Shown: positions 34,753 through 43,519, counted from the stretch's first letter. The stretch is DNA of 64,000 bases from Pedobacter steynii (GCF_900103665.1 NZ_FNGY01000009.1:62001-126000); one strand, 5' to 3'. Numbers and translations are program-made. Notes: generated from the letters alone by a model not told the origin.

Positions 34753-37563
34753 CTAGTGTGCTTCCAACCAATTAACGCCTTCACCAATCTCCACTTCTAT
34801 AGGTACCGTCGTCTTGATCGCTGTTTTCATCCGATGTGAAATGATCTTTTTCATCGCCTCAACCTCCGTCTTTAACACATCGAACACAAGCTCATCATGC
34901 ACCTGCATTGTCATTTTCGATTGCAGCCCCTGATCCTGAATATCCTTATGAATATTAATCATCGCCACCTTAATCATATCCGCAGCTGAACCTTGTATCG
35001 GCGCATTAATTGCATTTCGTTCTGCAAAACCACGTACCGTCTGATTCGCAGAATTAATATCCCTTAAATACCTTCTTCTTCCCAAAATTGTCTCTACAAA
35101 GCCGTTCTCACGGGCAAAGTTCATCGTATCAGACATATATCGTTTAATCCCCGGATATTGCGTAAAATACTGCTCTATAATCTCCGCAGCTTCTTTTCTT
35201 GGAATTCCCAGGTTCTGAGAAAGACCAAAAGCAGACTGACCATAAATGATCCCAAAGTTTACCGCTTTTGCATTCCTTCTTTGGTCAGACGTTACTTCTT
35301 CAATGGTAATTCCATAAACCCTGGCAGCGGTTGCAGTATGAATATCGATCCCTTTATTAAAAGCATCCAGCATATTCTCTTCCTTACTAATGTCAGCAAT
35401 GATCCGAAGCTCTATCTGAGAATAATCCGCAGAAAGCAACACATGGTTTTCATCTCTTGGAATAAAGGCCTTACGCACCTCTCTCCCGCGATCGCTACGA
35501 ATAGGAATGTTTTGCAGGTTCGGGTTATTAGAGCTCAACCGGCCAGTCGCTGCGACCGCCTGATTATAGCTGGTATGTACCCTTCCCGTCTTAGGGTTCA
35601 CCAGTAAAGGAAGTGCATCCACATAGGTCGATTTCAGTTTCTGTAGCTGGCGGAAATCCAGGATATCCTGTACAATGTCACTTTTATGCGCCAATGCCAG
35701 CAAGACATCCTCTCCGGTCTGGTACTGCCCGGTCTTGGTTTTCTTTGCCTTGGGATCCAGTTGAAGTTTATCAAACAGCACTTCTCCCAATTGCTTTGGC
35801 GAAGCCAGGTTAAAAGTGACCCCACATTTATCATAAACGTTTTGTTCAAACTTTCTGATGTCTGTTTCCAGCTCTTTAGAATAGTTGATTAACGTCTCTA
35901 CATCAATTTTAACACCTTCTTTTTCAATATCTGCGAGAACATAAACCAACGGATTTTCTACATCCCTTGCCAGTTCTTCGGCATTCAGCTCTTTTAGCAT
36001 TGGCCTGAAAACATTTGCCAGCTGTAAGGTTACATCCGCATCTTCTGCGGCATAATCTACCACATGTTCTACCGGAACATCCCTCATATTTCCCTGGTTC
36101 TTTCCTTTTGGCCCGATCAGTTTGGTAATGGAAACCGGAGTATATCCCAAATAGTTTTCAGACAACACATCCATATTGTGTCTGGTATCAGGATCGATCA
36201 GGTAGTGCGCAAGCATGGTATCAAATAATTTCCCTTTCACAGAGATGCCATACCATTTCAGGATCAGGATGTCGTATTTGATATTCTGACCGATCTTGGC
36301 AATATTTTCATTCTCCAACACCGCCCTGAACTCTTCCAGAATTGGTTGTACTTCAGCGATGTCGGCCGACAAAGGAATATAATATCCTTCTCCAGGTTTT
36401 GTACTAAAAGACAATCCCACCAATTCGGCAAGGTTGGCATCAGTACCTGTCGTTTCTGTATCTACACAAATGCTCTCCTGCTGCGCTAAATGTGCAATGA
36501 GCGATTTACGAAGCTCAGCAGTATCCACCAGACGATAGTCATGTGTTGTGTTTTCCAATGTTTTGGAGGGTACAGACTCTTCAAAAGATGGAGGAGCCAC
36601 AAACGTAGCTGTCTTTCCCACTGGCTCCGCTACGGCATTACCAAAAAGATCGATTTGCTGAGATCCTGTCCCTTTAGTTTCATTTACACTGAATCCTTCT
36701 CCAAAAACACGTTTACCAATCGTTCTGAATTCCAGTTCCGCAAATAATGGTTCCAGTAATTCCCTGCTTGGTTCTTCCAGGATCAGGGTATCCGGATTAA
36801 ATTCTACCGGAACATCCAAAATGATTGTCGCCAGTTTTTTGGAGATCATTCCCTGTTCGGCAAAGTTTTCTACATTTTCTTTTTGTTTCCCTTTTAGTTC
36901 ATGAGAATTGGCAATGATATTTTCCATCGAGCCATATTGCTTGATCAGTGACTTCGCCGTTTTTTCTCCGATTCCTGGAATTCCAGGAATATTGTCGACT
37001 GCATCTCCCCATAAACCAAGGATGTCAATCACCTGAAGTACATTTTCAATCTCCCATTTCGCAAGCACTTCTGCAACGCCCAGGATTTCCATTTCATTGC
37101 CCATCCTGGCAGGCTTATAAATAAAGATATTTTCCGATACCAACTGTGCAAAATCCTTATCAGGCGTCATACAATATACTTGAAAGCCTTGTTTTTCGCC
37201 CTCTTTGGCCAATGTTCCAATGATGTCATCAGCTTCAAATCCATCTTTAGTGATGACCGGAATATTAAAGCCCTCGATCAGCCTGAAGACATAAGGTAAG
37301 GCTGCGGAAAGGTCTTCCGGCATTGCCTGTCTGTGGGCTTTATAAGCTTCAAAATCAGTATGTCTTTCTGTCGGTGCTTCTGTATCAAAAACCACCGCAA
37401 TGTGACTTGGTTTTTCTTTTTTAAGCACTTCCATTAAAGTGTTTGCAAAACCCATCACAGCCGATGTGTTGATGCCTGTGGAAGTAAATCTAGGGTTTTT
37501 ACTTAATGCAAAATGCGCCCTGTAGATGAGCGCCATGCCGTCAAGAAGAAAAAGTTTTTTCAT
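34753..37563 (-). CDS. polA: DNA polymerase I
   Basis: 936 aa. The 5'-nuclease domain (residues 1-290; FLLDGMALIYRAHFAL, FDTEAPTERH, GFEADDIIGT, DAVDNIPGIPGIGEKTA) is followed by a 3'-5' exonuclease domain whose acidic motif is intact (SICVDTETTGTD, near residue 367), then the polymerase domain (LSADYSQIELRIIAD, RRNAKAVNFGIIYGQSAFGL, MQVHDELVFDV). It acts in replication and repair. A proofreading site being present distinguishes it from Taq-like enzymes. Confidence 0.97.
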   Translation of the reverse strand: MKKLFLLDGMALIYRAHFALSKNPRFTSTGINTSAVMGFANTLMEVLKKEKPSHIAVVFDTEAPTERHTDFEAYKAHRQAMPEDLSAALPYVFRLIEGFNIPVITKDGFEADDIIGTLAKEGEKQGFQVYCMTPDKDFAQLVSENIFIYKPARMGNEMEILGVAEVLAKWEIENVLQVIDILGLWGDAVDNIPGIPGIGEKTAKSLIKQYGSMENIIANSHELKGKQKENVENFAEQGMISKKLATIILDVPVEFNPDTLILEEPSRELLEPLFAELEFRTIGKRVFGEGFSVNETKGTGSQQIDLFGNAVAEPVGKTATFVAPPSFEESVPSKTLENTTHDYRLVDTAELRKSLIAHLAQQESICVDTETTGTDANLAELVGLSFSTKPGEGYYIPLSADIAEVQPILEEFRAVLENENIAKIGQNIKYDILILKWYGISVKGKLFDTMLAHYLIDPDTRHNMDVLSENYLGYTPVSITKLIGPKGKNQGNMRDVPVEHVVDYAAEDADVTLQLANVFRPMLKELNAEELARDVENPLVYVLADIEKEGVKIDVETLINYSKELETDIRKFEQNVYDKCGVTFNLASPKQLGEVLFDKLQLDPKAKKTKTGQYQTGEDVLLALAHKSDIVQDILDFRQLQKLKSTYVDALPLLVNPKTGRVHTSYNQAVAATGRLSSNNPNLQNIPIRSDRGREVRKAFIPRDENHVLLSADYSQIELRIIADISKEENMLDAFNKGIDIHTATAARVYGITIEEVTSDQRRNAKAVNFGIIYGQSAFGLSQNLGIPRKEAAEIIEQYFTQYPGIKRYMSDTMNFARENGFVETILGRRRYLRDINSANQTVRGFAERNAINAPIQGSAADMIKVAMINIHKDIQDQGLQSKMTMQVHDELVFDVLKTEVEAMKKIISHRMKTAIKTTVPIEVEIGEGVNWLEAH

Positions 37564-37760
37564 CGGTATATATTGTTTTTTGTGTTCTATTTTAAATTAC
37601 CTCAGGGTACTGACGCGTCTTTCCTCAGATTCCCGCGGCGAACCAAGGGACTTAATGAAGATTTGAGGCCGCAACCAATGGCTTCGGATAAAGGTACTAA
37701 TACTTAAATAATTGTTTGTCATTATCCATAACAACAACAAATAATTTCCGTTATTTGAGC

Positions 37761-38453
37761 ATGATGAGTGCCATAAAAACATTTAAGCTGGTCCTGCTGC
37801 TGCTGATCGCCGCAATTGGGGTAAAAGCACAGGACATTGTGGTGATTTCGCCGGGAAATTTCCTTAGGGGAACCATACAGGCAACAGACTATGCCAGCGT
37901 AATCCTGACTAAAGATGATGAATCTGTTGTACAATATAAGGCAACCGATATTCAGGAATTTGTGTGGAATGGGGAGACGTATGTCAGCAAGCCTATCGTC
38001 ATCAAAAAGAAAATGGAGCACCGCTTCTTTAAAATACTGGAACAGGGAGCTGTTAACTTATATGCTATTGGCGGGAGTACCGGCGTAGACATTCCGGAAC
38101 CTAAAAGACGCCGTATTACGCCAAGTATTGGTATCGGAGCCGGAAGCGGCGGGTTTGGAGGAGTTGGTGTTGGTGGCGGAATCAGCATTGGCGGAGGTCG
38201 CAACCGTCAGGAAGCACCTGTCAGAAGGGTAATGCCTACTGCATTTTTCTTAGAGAAAGTCGGTACCGGACCCATGTCAGAACTCCCTGTAGAAGGCGGA
38301 AACTCAGAAGGAAAAAACCAGCATATCAAAGATATCCTGTTGCAAAAGCTAACGAATGATGAAGACCTTGCGGAAAGAATAAAGGCCACAGAAAGCTTCG
38401 ATGGAAAACTAATCAGGGCCTTTGTTACCGCTTATAATGCCGTACATAAATAA
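37761..38453 (+). CDS. secreted protein of unknown function with Gly-rich segment
   Basis: 230 aa. The double ATG at 37761/37764 starts a signal peptide (LVLLLLIAAIGVKAQ). Residues about 30-110 look beta-rich (DIVVISPGNFLRGTIQATDY). A Gly/Arg-rich stretch (GIGAGSGGFGGVGVGGG, about residues 131-147) leads to a helical C-terminus. Extracytoplasmic. No family recognised. It is divergent from polA and convergent with tag. Confidence 0.5.
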   Translation: MMSAIKTFKLVLLLLIAAIGVKAQDIVVISPGNFLRGTIQATDYASVILTKDDESVVQYKATDIQEFVWNGETYVSKPIVIKKKMEHRFFKILEQGAVNLYAIGGSTGVDIPEPKRRRITPSIGIGAGSGGFGGVGVGGGISIGGGRNRQEAPVRRVMPTAFFLEKVGTGPMSELPVEGGNSEGKNQHIKDILLQKLTNDEDLAERIKATESFDGKLIRAFVTAYNAVHK

Positions 38454-38466
38454 CACGGCTTTAAAT

Positions 38467-39027
38467 TTATTTGCTGATACAACCTTCAATATGGTCATTC
38501 ACCATGCCTGTGGCTTGCATATGCGCATAGCAGATGGTTGTTCCGAAAAACTTAAACCCTCGTTTTTTCATGTCTTTACTGATCGCATCTGAAATTTCCG
38601 TACGGGCAGGCACTTCTCCCAGAGAAGTCCGGGTATTTACGATTGGCTTCCTATCGGGAATAAAGCCCCAGATATAATCAGAAAAAGAGCCAAACTCCTT
38701 TTGTATCGCGATGAAAAGCCGGGCATTATTAATGGCAGCCTTCACTTTCAGGCGGTTTCTGATGATCCCCGTATCGTTCATTAAACGTTCTTCGTCAGCG
38801 GCTGTAAAAGCGGCTACTTTCTCTACGTCAAAATCAGCAAAAGCAGTTCTGTATCCCTCCCTTCTTCTGAGGATGGTAATCCAGCTGAGTCCGGCCTGGG
38901 CCCCCTCAAGAATCAGGAATTCAAATAAGATCTTGTCATCATAGACTGGCTTTCCCCATTCTTCATCATGGTATTTTATGTATTGCGGATCTGTGCCGCA
39001 CCATCCGCATCTGATTACCTCTTCCAT
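38467..39027 (-). CDS. tag: DNA-3-methyladenine glycosylase I
   Basis: 186 aa. It excises 3-methyladenine from alkylated DNA. The N-terminus RCGWCGTDPQYIKYHDEEWG, then LILEGAQAGLSWITIL and the C-terminal GTTICYAHMQATGMVNDH with zinc-ligand Cys/His, match Tag. The ATG at 39027 is preferred to the adjoining GTG. It is followed upstream by CMD and alkyltransferase-like genes on the same strand, suggesting a small alkylation-repair group. Confidence 0.93.
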   Translation of the reverse strand: MEEVIRCGWCGTDPQYIKYHDEEWGKPVYDDKILFEFLILEGAQAGLSWITILRRREGYRTAFADFDVEKVAAFTAADEERLMNDTGIIRNRLKVKAAINNARLFIAIQKEFGSFSDYIWGFIPDRKPIVNTRTSLGEVPARTEISDAISKDMKKRGFKFFGTTICYAHMQATGMVNDHIEGCISK

Positions 39028-39031
39028 CACC

Positions 39032-39373
39032 TTAAAGACTAAGTTCGTCCCAATATTCTACTGCTCTTCTATAATGAGGAATCACAATCGAACCACCCAC
39101 CAGGTTGGCGATCATAAAAACTTCATTGATCTCGGCATTGCTCACTCCTTCATGAAAACATTTTTCCAGGTGATACTTAATGCAATCGTCGCAACGCAAA
39201 ACCATAGAGGCCACCAGTCCGAGCATTTCTTTGGTCTTCACATTCAGGGCACCCTCAGCATAAGTGGTGGTATCCAAAGCGAAGAAGCGCTTGATATTGG
39301 TATTCGAGGTCTCCATGATCCTATCGTTCATTTTGGTCCGATAGTCGTTAAATTCTTCTACTAATTTGCCCAT
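39032..39373 (-). CDS. carboxymuconolactone decarboxylase (AhpD-like) family protein
   Basis: 113 aa. The CxxC motif CDDCIKYHLEKCFHEGVSN (about residues 62-80) is typical of AhpD-like members, which use the cysteines in peroxide defence. Helical, cytoplasmic. It sits 4 bases upstream of tag and is likely to be co-transcribed. A redox or general detoxification role is inferred. Confidence 0.8.
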   Translation of the reverse strand: MGKLVEEFNDYRTKMNDRIMETSNTNIKRFFALDTTTYAEGALNVKTKEMLGLVASMVLRCDDCIKYHLEKCFHEGVSNAEINEVFMIANLVGGSIVIPHYRRAVEYWDELSL

Positions 39374-39419
39374 ATTAAAATTGTAAGTAAGTACTGTTTA
39401 TGCAATTCGTCTGCTCCGC

Positions 39420-39746
39420 TTATAACTCCAGCAAAGGATCCCAGAGCAGCGTCCTAAAGTTCTGCACTTTATCATTTTTTACCGCAATTCCCTCGGCTTC
39501 CAGCAATTCCTGCATCAGCTCCGGTGTTTTGAAATGGAATTTCCCGGTGAGTAATCCGCTACTGTTTACTACCCTGTGGGCAGGAATAGGCGGATGTGCG
39601 GCTCCGGCATTGCTCATCGCATAGCCCACCATGCGGGCAGAGCCTCCGGCACCTAAACTTTTGGCAATGGCACCATAGGAAGAGACTCTTCCCTTAGGAA
39701 TCAGCCTTACCAATTCAAAAACCTGGTCATAAAATGATTGTTCCAT
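39420..39746 (-). CDS. alkyltransferase-like protein (ATL), no catalytic Cys
   Basis: 108 aa. It matches the DNA-binding C-terminal part of O6-alkylguanine-DNA alkyltransferases (IPKGRVSSYGAIAKSLG, GSARMVGYAMSNAG). At the active-site position the usual PCHRV is PAHRV (Ala near residue 56). Proteins with this change cannot accept the alkyl group; ATLs instead bind O6-alkylguanine and pass it to nucleotide excision repair. That role is taken from the family. Its neighbours tag and CMD support a damage-response context. Confidence 0.88.
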   Translation of the reverse strand: MEQSFYDQVFELVRLIPKGRVSSYGAIAKSLGAGGSARMVGYAMSNAGAAHPPIPAHRVVNSSGLLTGKFHFKTPELMQELLEAEGIAVKNDKVQNFRTLLWDPLLEL

Positions 39747-39769
39747 ATGATGATCCTTTTGTAGGTTAA

Positions 39770-40420
39770 TTATTCAAAAGAGAACTGAATATAATTGATG
39801 TTTTTGTCGTGTTTAAGGTAAATCCGCTCATAATGTGTTTTAATTTTTAAAACGTCATCATAGAATTCGGAAGTATACAGATGGTCCGTTTTTTTATGGC
39901 AGATTAAATTCAGTTCTGCTACTTTCTCTACTGTATAAGCGTATAAACCATCATTATCCGTTTTCAGGTTGACCTTTCCACCCGGCTTTAAAAAGGTTTT
40001 ATACATATCCAGAAAGCGGTCGTAAGTCAGTCTTTTCTTTTCTCTGCTGTCCTGTGGCTGAGGATCCGGGAAAGTAATCCAGATTTCGTCGACTTCTTCT
40101 TTTCCAAAGTATTCTGCAATGTCTTCAATCTGAATTCTTAGAAAAGCCAGGTTGTTTATATTTTCATCTACTCCGGTTCTTGCTCCTCTCCAGATGCGGT
40201 TTCCTTTTAAATCGATCCCTATAAAGTTCTTTTCCGGAAAAAACTTAGCCATATTTACGGAGTATTCTCCTTTACCACAAGCCAGTTCCAATACGATTGG
40301 TGCCTCATTTTTAAAATGCTCAGAAGCCCATTTGCCTTGCAGAACCTTGCCTTCCTCCATCTGGTATACATTGGAAAAAGTATCTATCTCTGCAAATTTT
40401 CTTAATTTATCTTTACCCAC
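39770..40420 (-). CDS. trmB: tRNA (guanine-N7-)-methyltransferase
   Basis: 216 aa. It methylates G46 of tRNAs. The SAM site is VLELACGKGEYSVNMAKFFP (about residues 43-62) with FIGIDLKGNRIWRGA, and the catalytic DEIWITFPDPQPQ follows (about 108-120). GTG at 40420 (giving MGKDKLRKFAEI, the family start) is chosen because the upstream TTG at 40441 lies inside the -7 promoter box TATTTTTG and cannot be translated. Confidence 0.93.
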   Translation of the reverse strand: MGKDKLRKFAEIDTFSNVYQMEEGKVLQGKWASEHFKNEAPIVLELACGKGEYSVNMAKFFPEKNFIGIDLKGNRIWRGARTGVDENINNLAFLRIQIEDIAEYFGKEEVDEIWITFPDPQPQDSREKKRLTYDRFLDMYKTFLKPGGKVNLKTDNDGLYAYTVEKVAELNLICHKKTDHLYTSEFYDDVLKIKTHYERIYLKHDKNINYIQFSFE

Positions 40421-40438
40421 TACTAAAATATTTTTATG

Positions 40439-40446
40439 CAAAAATA
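40439..40446 (-). promoter_or_regulatory. -7 box of trmB
   Basis: Minus-strand TATTTTTG, 18 bases upstream of the GTG start. With the fcl box 40 bases away it forms a compact divergent promoter pair. Confidence 0.55.
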
Positions 40447-40486
40447 CAATTAAATCAGTCTCTTAAAGATGATGCTAACTATTTCG

Positions 40487-40494
40487 TATTTTTG
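40487..40494 (+). promoter_or_regulatory. -7 box of fcl
   Basis: Plus-strand TATTTTTG, 21 bases upstream of the GTG start of fcl. Confidence 0.55.
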
Positions 40495-40515
40495 CAGGCA
40501 TAATAGATTCTCTAA

Positions 40516-41460
40516 GTGGAAAAGAACGCAAAAATATATGTAGCCGGTCACCGAGGTATGGTAGGTTCGGCAATTTACCGGAAGCTGATTAAAGAAGGAT
40601 ACACCAATTTGCTAACCAGAGCATCTTCTGAGCTTGATTTACGCAATCAGCAGGCCGTAACGGATTTCTTTGAAGCCGAAAAGCCGGAATACGTGTTTTT
40701 AGCGGCGGCAAAGGTAGGAGGCATTGTCGCCAACAATACTTACCGGGCTGATTTTCTGTTTGAAAACCTTTCTATCCAAAACAATGTCATCCACCAGTCT
40801 TATAAAACCGGAGTCAAAAAACTGATGTTTTTAGGCTCCAGCTGTATTTATCCTAAGCTCGCTCCTCAGCCATTAAAAGAAGAATACCTGCTTACCGGAT
40901 TGCTGGAAGAGACCAATGAGCCTTATGCCATTGCAAAAATTTCAGGAATTAAAATGTGTGATGCCTACAGGGCTCAATACAACTGCAATTTCATTTCGGT
41001 GATGCCGACCAATTTATACGGCTATAACGACAATTACCACCCGCAAAATTCACATGTTTTACCGGCACTGATCCGCAGGTTTCATGAAGCTAAAGAAAAC
41101 GGATTGGCGGAGGTGAGCATCTGGGGTTCCGGATCTCCACTAAGGGAATTTCTTTTTGCAGATGACCTTGCAGAAGCCTGTTACTTCCTGATGCAAAACT
41201 TTAATGAAGGTGGCTTCCTGAATATCGGGACCGGGCATGACCTTAGCATAAAAGATCTGGCATTGTTGGTTAAAAAAATAGTTGGCTTTGAAGGCGCCCT
41301 GACTTTCGACAGCAGCAAGCCTGACGGCACACCAAGGAAGCTAATGGATGTTTCCAAGCTACATGATTTGGGCTGGAAGCACCAAATAGAACTGGAAGAA
41401 GGCATTCAGCTTGCCTATCAGGATTTCCTAAGTAAACAACAGGAAAATAGCCCTCTGTAG
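40516..41460 (+). CDS. fcl: GDP-L-fucose synthase
   Basis: 314 aa. Converts the GDP-4-keto-6-deoxymannose made by GMD into GDP-L-fucose. The Rossmann motif is YVAGHRGMVGSAI; the catalytic Ser is in LGSSCIYP (near residue 108) and the Tyr-Lys pair in EPYAIAKISGIKM (about residue 137). An in-frame TAA sits directly before the GTG at 40516, so GTG is the only start near the family N-terminus. The gmd gene is not in the window, so its substrate must be made elsewhere. Confidence 0.93.
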   Translation: MEKNAKIYVAGHRGMVGSAIYRKLIKEGYTNLLTRASSELDLRNQQAVTDFFEAEKPEYVFLAAAKVGGIVANNTYRADFLFENLSIQNNVIHQSYKTGVKKLMFLGSSCIYPKLAPQPLKEEYLLTGLLEETNEPYAIAKISGIKMCDAYRAQYNCNFISVMPTNLYGYNDNYHPQNSHVLPALIRRFHEAKENGLAEVSIWGSGSPLREFLFADDLAEACYFLMQNFNEGGFLNIGTGHDLSIKDLALLVKKIVGFEGALTFDSSKPDGTPRKLMDVSKLHDLGWKHQIELEEGIQLAYQDFLSKQQENSPL

Positions 41461-41481
41461 CGCAATGGTTATATAAAATAA

Positions 41482-41516
41482 AAAAAATCCCTTCAACATG
41501 TTTGAAGGGATTTTTT
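41482..41516. terminator. bidirectional terminator between fcl and the peptide gene
   Basis: AAAAAATCCCTTCAA pairs with TTGAAGGGATTTTTT around CATGT, with A- and T-runs on both ends. Confidence 0.9.
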
Positions 41517-41519
41517 ATT

Positions 41520-41737
41520 TTAAGTTGTTGTTCCTGGTTCAGGCCCACCACCGCCACCACCGGATCCGTCTCCATGTGCTGATAGATGCCATCTTCTCCA
41601 ATAAACCCTCCGGGGCAATAATGTTTATACTGACCTTCAGGACAATCCCTTTCTGTTACTCCAGGATCTCCGCCCAATACCTTTTTCAGGTCCTTTCGGG
41701 ATAACAATTGTTTTTCATTAAAATTTTCTTTTTTCAT
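41520..41737 (-). pseudogene. double-glycine leader peptide (bacteriocin-like) gene with a one-base frameshift
   Basis: The N-terminus MKKENFNEKQLLSRKDLKKV ends in LGGDPG, a leader with a Gly-Gly site as found on peptides exported by C39-peptidase ABC transporters. The core holds two Cys (RDCPEGQYKHYCPGG). In the first frame the sequence would read through the terminator into fcl. In the other frame the 3' end gives HGDGSGGGGGGPEPGTTT and a TAA at 41522-41520, three bases from the terminator. The region is 218 bases, one short of a whole number of codons. One base is thus missing near 41575-41600, either truly or by sequencing error. No transporter gene is adjacent. Confidence 0.65.
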
Positions 41738-41854
41738 GGTTGCAATTTAGCTAGTTGATAATTAGTTGATTATCACACAATTGATCTTATTTTATAAACT
41801 AAAAAGATACAATCTTCTTTGGCACAGCATAATATTTTTGTGACATAAACCTTA

Positions 41855-41869
41855 AAACTATCATAGTTT
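41855..41869. promoter_or_regulatory. 15-bp palindrome upstream of oxyR
   Basis: AAACTAT-C-ATAGTTT, a perfect palindrome 40 bases before the oxyR start codon. LysR-type regulators bind AT-rich inverted repeats, and OxyR sites use ATAG/CTAT elements, so an autoregulatory site is possible. Confidence 0.4.
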
Positions 41870-41908
41870 AAATTGATACATTTGGAGAAGTAAATAAACT
41901 TTACCTAT

Positions 41909-42841
41909 ATGACCTTAGTTCAACTGGAATACATCGTCGCAGTAGATACCTACAGAAGCTTCGTTGGTGCCGCAGAAAAGTGTTTTGTAACCCAACCCAC
42001 CTTAAGCATGCAGGTACAGAAACTGGAAGAAATGCTGAATGTAAAAATCTTTGACCGCAGCAAACAACCTGTAATTCCTACTGAGATTGGTGCCCAGGTT
42101 ATTGAACAGGCCAGAATGGTCCTCCAGGAAAGTCAAAAAATAAAAGAGATCATCAGCAGTCAGCAACAGGATGTCGTAGGAGAACTAAAAGTAGGCATTA
42201 TCCCTACCGTAGCTCCTTACCTCCTTCCAAGAGTCATCTCCGGAATGATGGAAAAATTTCCTGACCTCAAGTTACTGATCTGGGAATACACCACAGAAGA
42301 CATTATCCATCACCTGAAAACAGGGGTTTTAGATTGCGGCATATTGGCCACCCCCCTTGCCGACAATAACATCACGGAGCTTCCCCTGTATTACGAGAAT
42401 TTTGTGACCTATATCAGTAAAAACAGTAAGCTCTTTAAAAAGAAAACGATAGACGCCAACGACCTGGAAGATGAAAATATCTGGTTGTTAAATGAAGGAC
42501 ACTGTATGCGCTCACAGGTATTAAACATCTGCCGTTCCACAAAAGACAACCGTCTCCAGGGCCTTACTTATAACACAGGAAGTGTGGAAACGCTGATCCG
42601 GATGGTAGATGTAAACAATGGGGCTACACTTTTACCAGAATTGGCTTTGGCAGAACTGACCAACAAGCAACTGAGTAAAGTCCGTTATTTCAGATCCCCT
42701 GAGCCTGTTCGCGAAATCAGCCTGATCACCCATAAGAACTTTATTAAGAAAAGGATGCTCAATGCATTAAAAGAAGAGATCCTGGCCATTATTCCAAAGA
42801 CGATGAAGCAGAAGAAGAGAAAAGATGTGGTAGGCCTTTAA
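41909..42841 (+). CDS. oxyR: OxyR-type LysR-family regulator of the peroxide response
   Basis: 310 aa. The N-terminal HTH (SFVGAAEKCFVTQPTLSMQV) belongs to the LysR family. The C-terminal sensor domain contains GHCMRSQVLNICRS with Cys at residues 199 and 208, the same numbers as the disulfide-forming pair of E. coli OxyR. It therefore probably activates antioxidant genes when oxidised by hydrogen peroxide. It converges with sod across a shared terminator. A palindrome lies upstream. Confidence 0.92.
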   Translation: MTLVQLEYIVAVDTYRSFVGAAEKCFVTQPTLSMQVQKLEEMLNVKIFDRSKQPVIPTEIGAQVIEQARMVLQESQKIKEIISSQQQDVVGELKVGIIPTVAPYLLPRVISGMMEKFPDLKLLIWEYTTEDIIHHLKTGVLDCGILATPLADNNITELPLYYENFVTYISKNSKLFKKKTIDANDLEDENIWLLNEGHCMRSQVLNICRSTKDNRLQGLTYNTGSVETLIRMVDVNNGATLLPELALAELTNKQLSKVRYFRSPEPVREISLITHKNFIKKRMLNALKEEILAIIPKTMKQKKRKDVVGL

Positions 42842-42859
42842 ACCATAGAAAAACCATTA

Positions 42860-42900
42860 AACAAATAAAGCCTGTGAGTTCATCACAGGCTTTATTTGTT
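42860..42900. terminator. bidirectional terminator between oxyR and sod
   Basis: An 18-bp perfect stem (AACAAATAAAGCCTGTGA with TCACAGGCTTTATTTGTT) around GTTCA. Confidence 0.9.
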
Positions 42901-42913
42901 TAATATTGCTTAG

Positions 42914-43519
42914 TTATGCTTTTTTGAAGCGTTCAGCAACAGCATCCCAGTTTACTACATTCCAGAAAGCTGAAATATAATCAGGGCGTCTGTTTTGATA
43001 TTTTAAGTAGTAAGCATGTTCCCATACGTCCATACCCAATACCGGAGTACCTTTTACTTCAGCGATGTCCATTAATGGATTGTCTTGGTTTGGCGTAGAA
43101 GTAACCGCTAATTTATTATCAGCAGTAACGATTAACCAGGCCCATCCTGAACCAAAACGGGTTGCACCAGCTTCAGCAAATTTAGTTTTGAAGTCTGCAA
43201 AAGATCCAAAAGCAGCATTAATTGCTTCTGCTAATTCTCCTTTAGGCTCGCCACCTTTGTTTGGTGCAAGAACTTCCCAGAATAAAGAGTGATTATAGTG
43301 ACCACCACCATTGTTTCTTACAGCTGCAGGAAACTTAGAGATGTTTTTAACAATTTCTTCGATGCTTTGGCTAGCTTCCGCTTTGCCTTCTAAAGCTTTA
43401 TTTAAGTTGGTAACGTATGCCTGGTGATGTTTACCGTGGTGGATTTCCATGGTAAGTTTATCAATATGCGGTTCTAGTGCGTCTGTTGCGTAAGGTAACG
43501 CAGGTAATTCAAAAGCCAT
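42914..43519 (-). CDS. sodA: superoxide dismutase, Mn-type
   Basis: 201 aa. It dismutates superoxide. Metal ligands are His27 (MEIHHGKHH), His77 (GGGHYNHSLFW), Asp164 and His168 (MDVWEHAYY). The Gly preceding HYNH and the Gln in TPNQDNPLM (residue 145) follow the manganese pattern rather than the iron pattern, although some Bacteroidota enzymes accept both metals. A TATCTTTG box lies about 37 bases upstream. It is next to oxyR, but control by OxyR is not shown. Confidence 0.93.
   Translation of the reverse strand: MAFELPALPYATDALEPHIDKLTMEIHHGKHHQAYVTNLNKALEGKAEASQSIEEIVKNISKFPAAVRNNGGGHYNHSLFWEVLAPNKGGEPKGELAEAINAAFGSFADFKTKFAEAGATRFGSGWAWLIVTADNKLAVTSTPNQDNPLMDIAEVKGTPVLGMDVWEHAYYLKYQNRRPDYISAFWNVVNWDAVAERFKKA

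Noticed and set aside
37564..37760. Two similar stretches, CGGCGAACCAAGGGACTT and GGCCGCAACCAATGGCTTC, between polA and the next gene
   Set aside because: Match is short and imperfect; it may be chance in a slightly GC-richer patch.
41270..41519. C-terminal extension of the double-glycine peptide frame into fcl
   Set aside because: It would cross a strong terminator and lie antisense to fcl; the alternative frame ends neatly before the terminator.
41819..41842. Sigma-54 promoter before oxyR (TTGGCACAGCATAATATTTTTG)
   Set aside because: It has TGGCAC but the -12 TTGC element is missing at the right distance.
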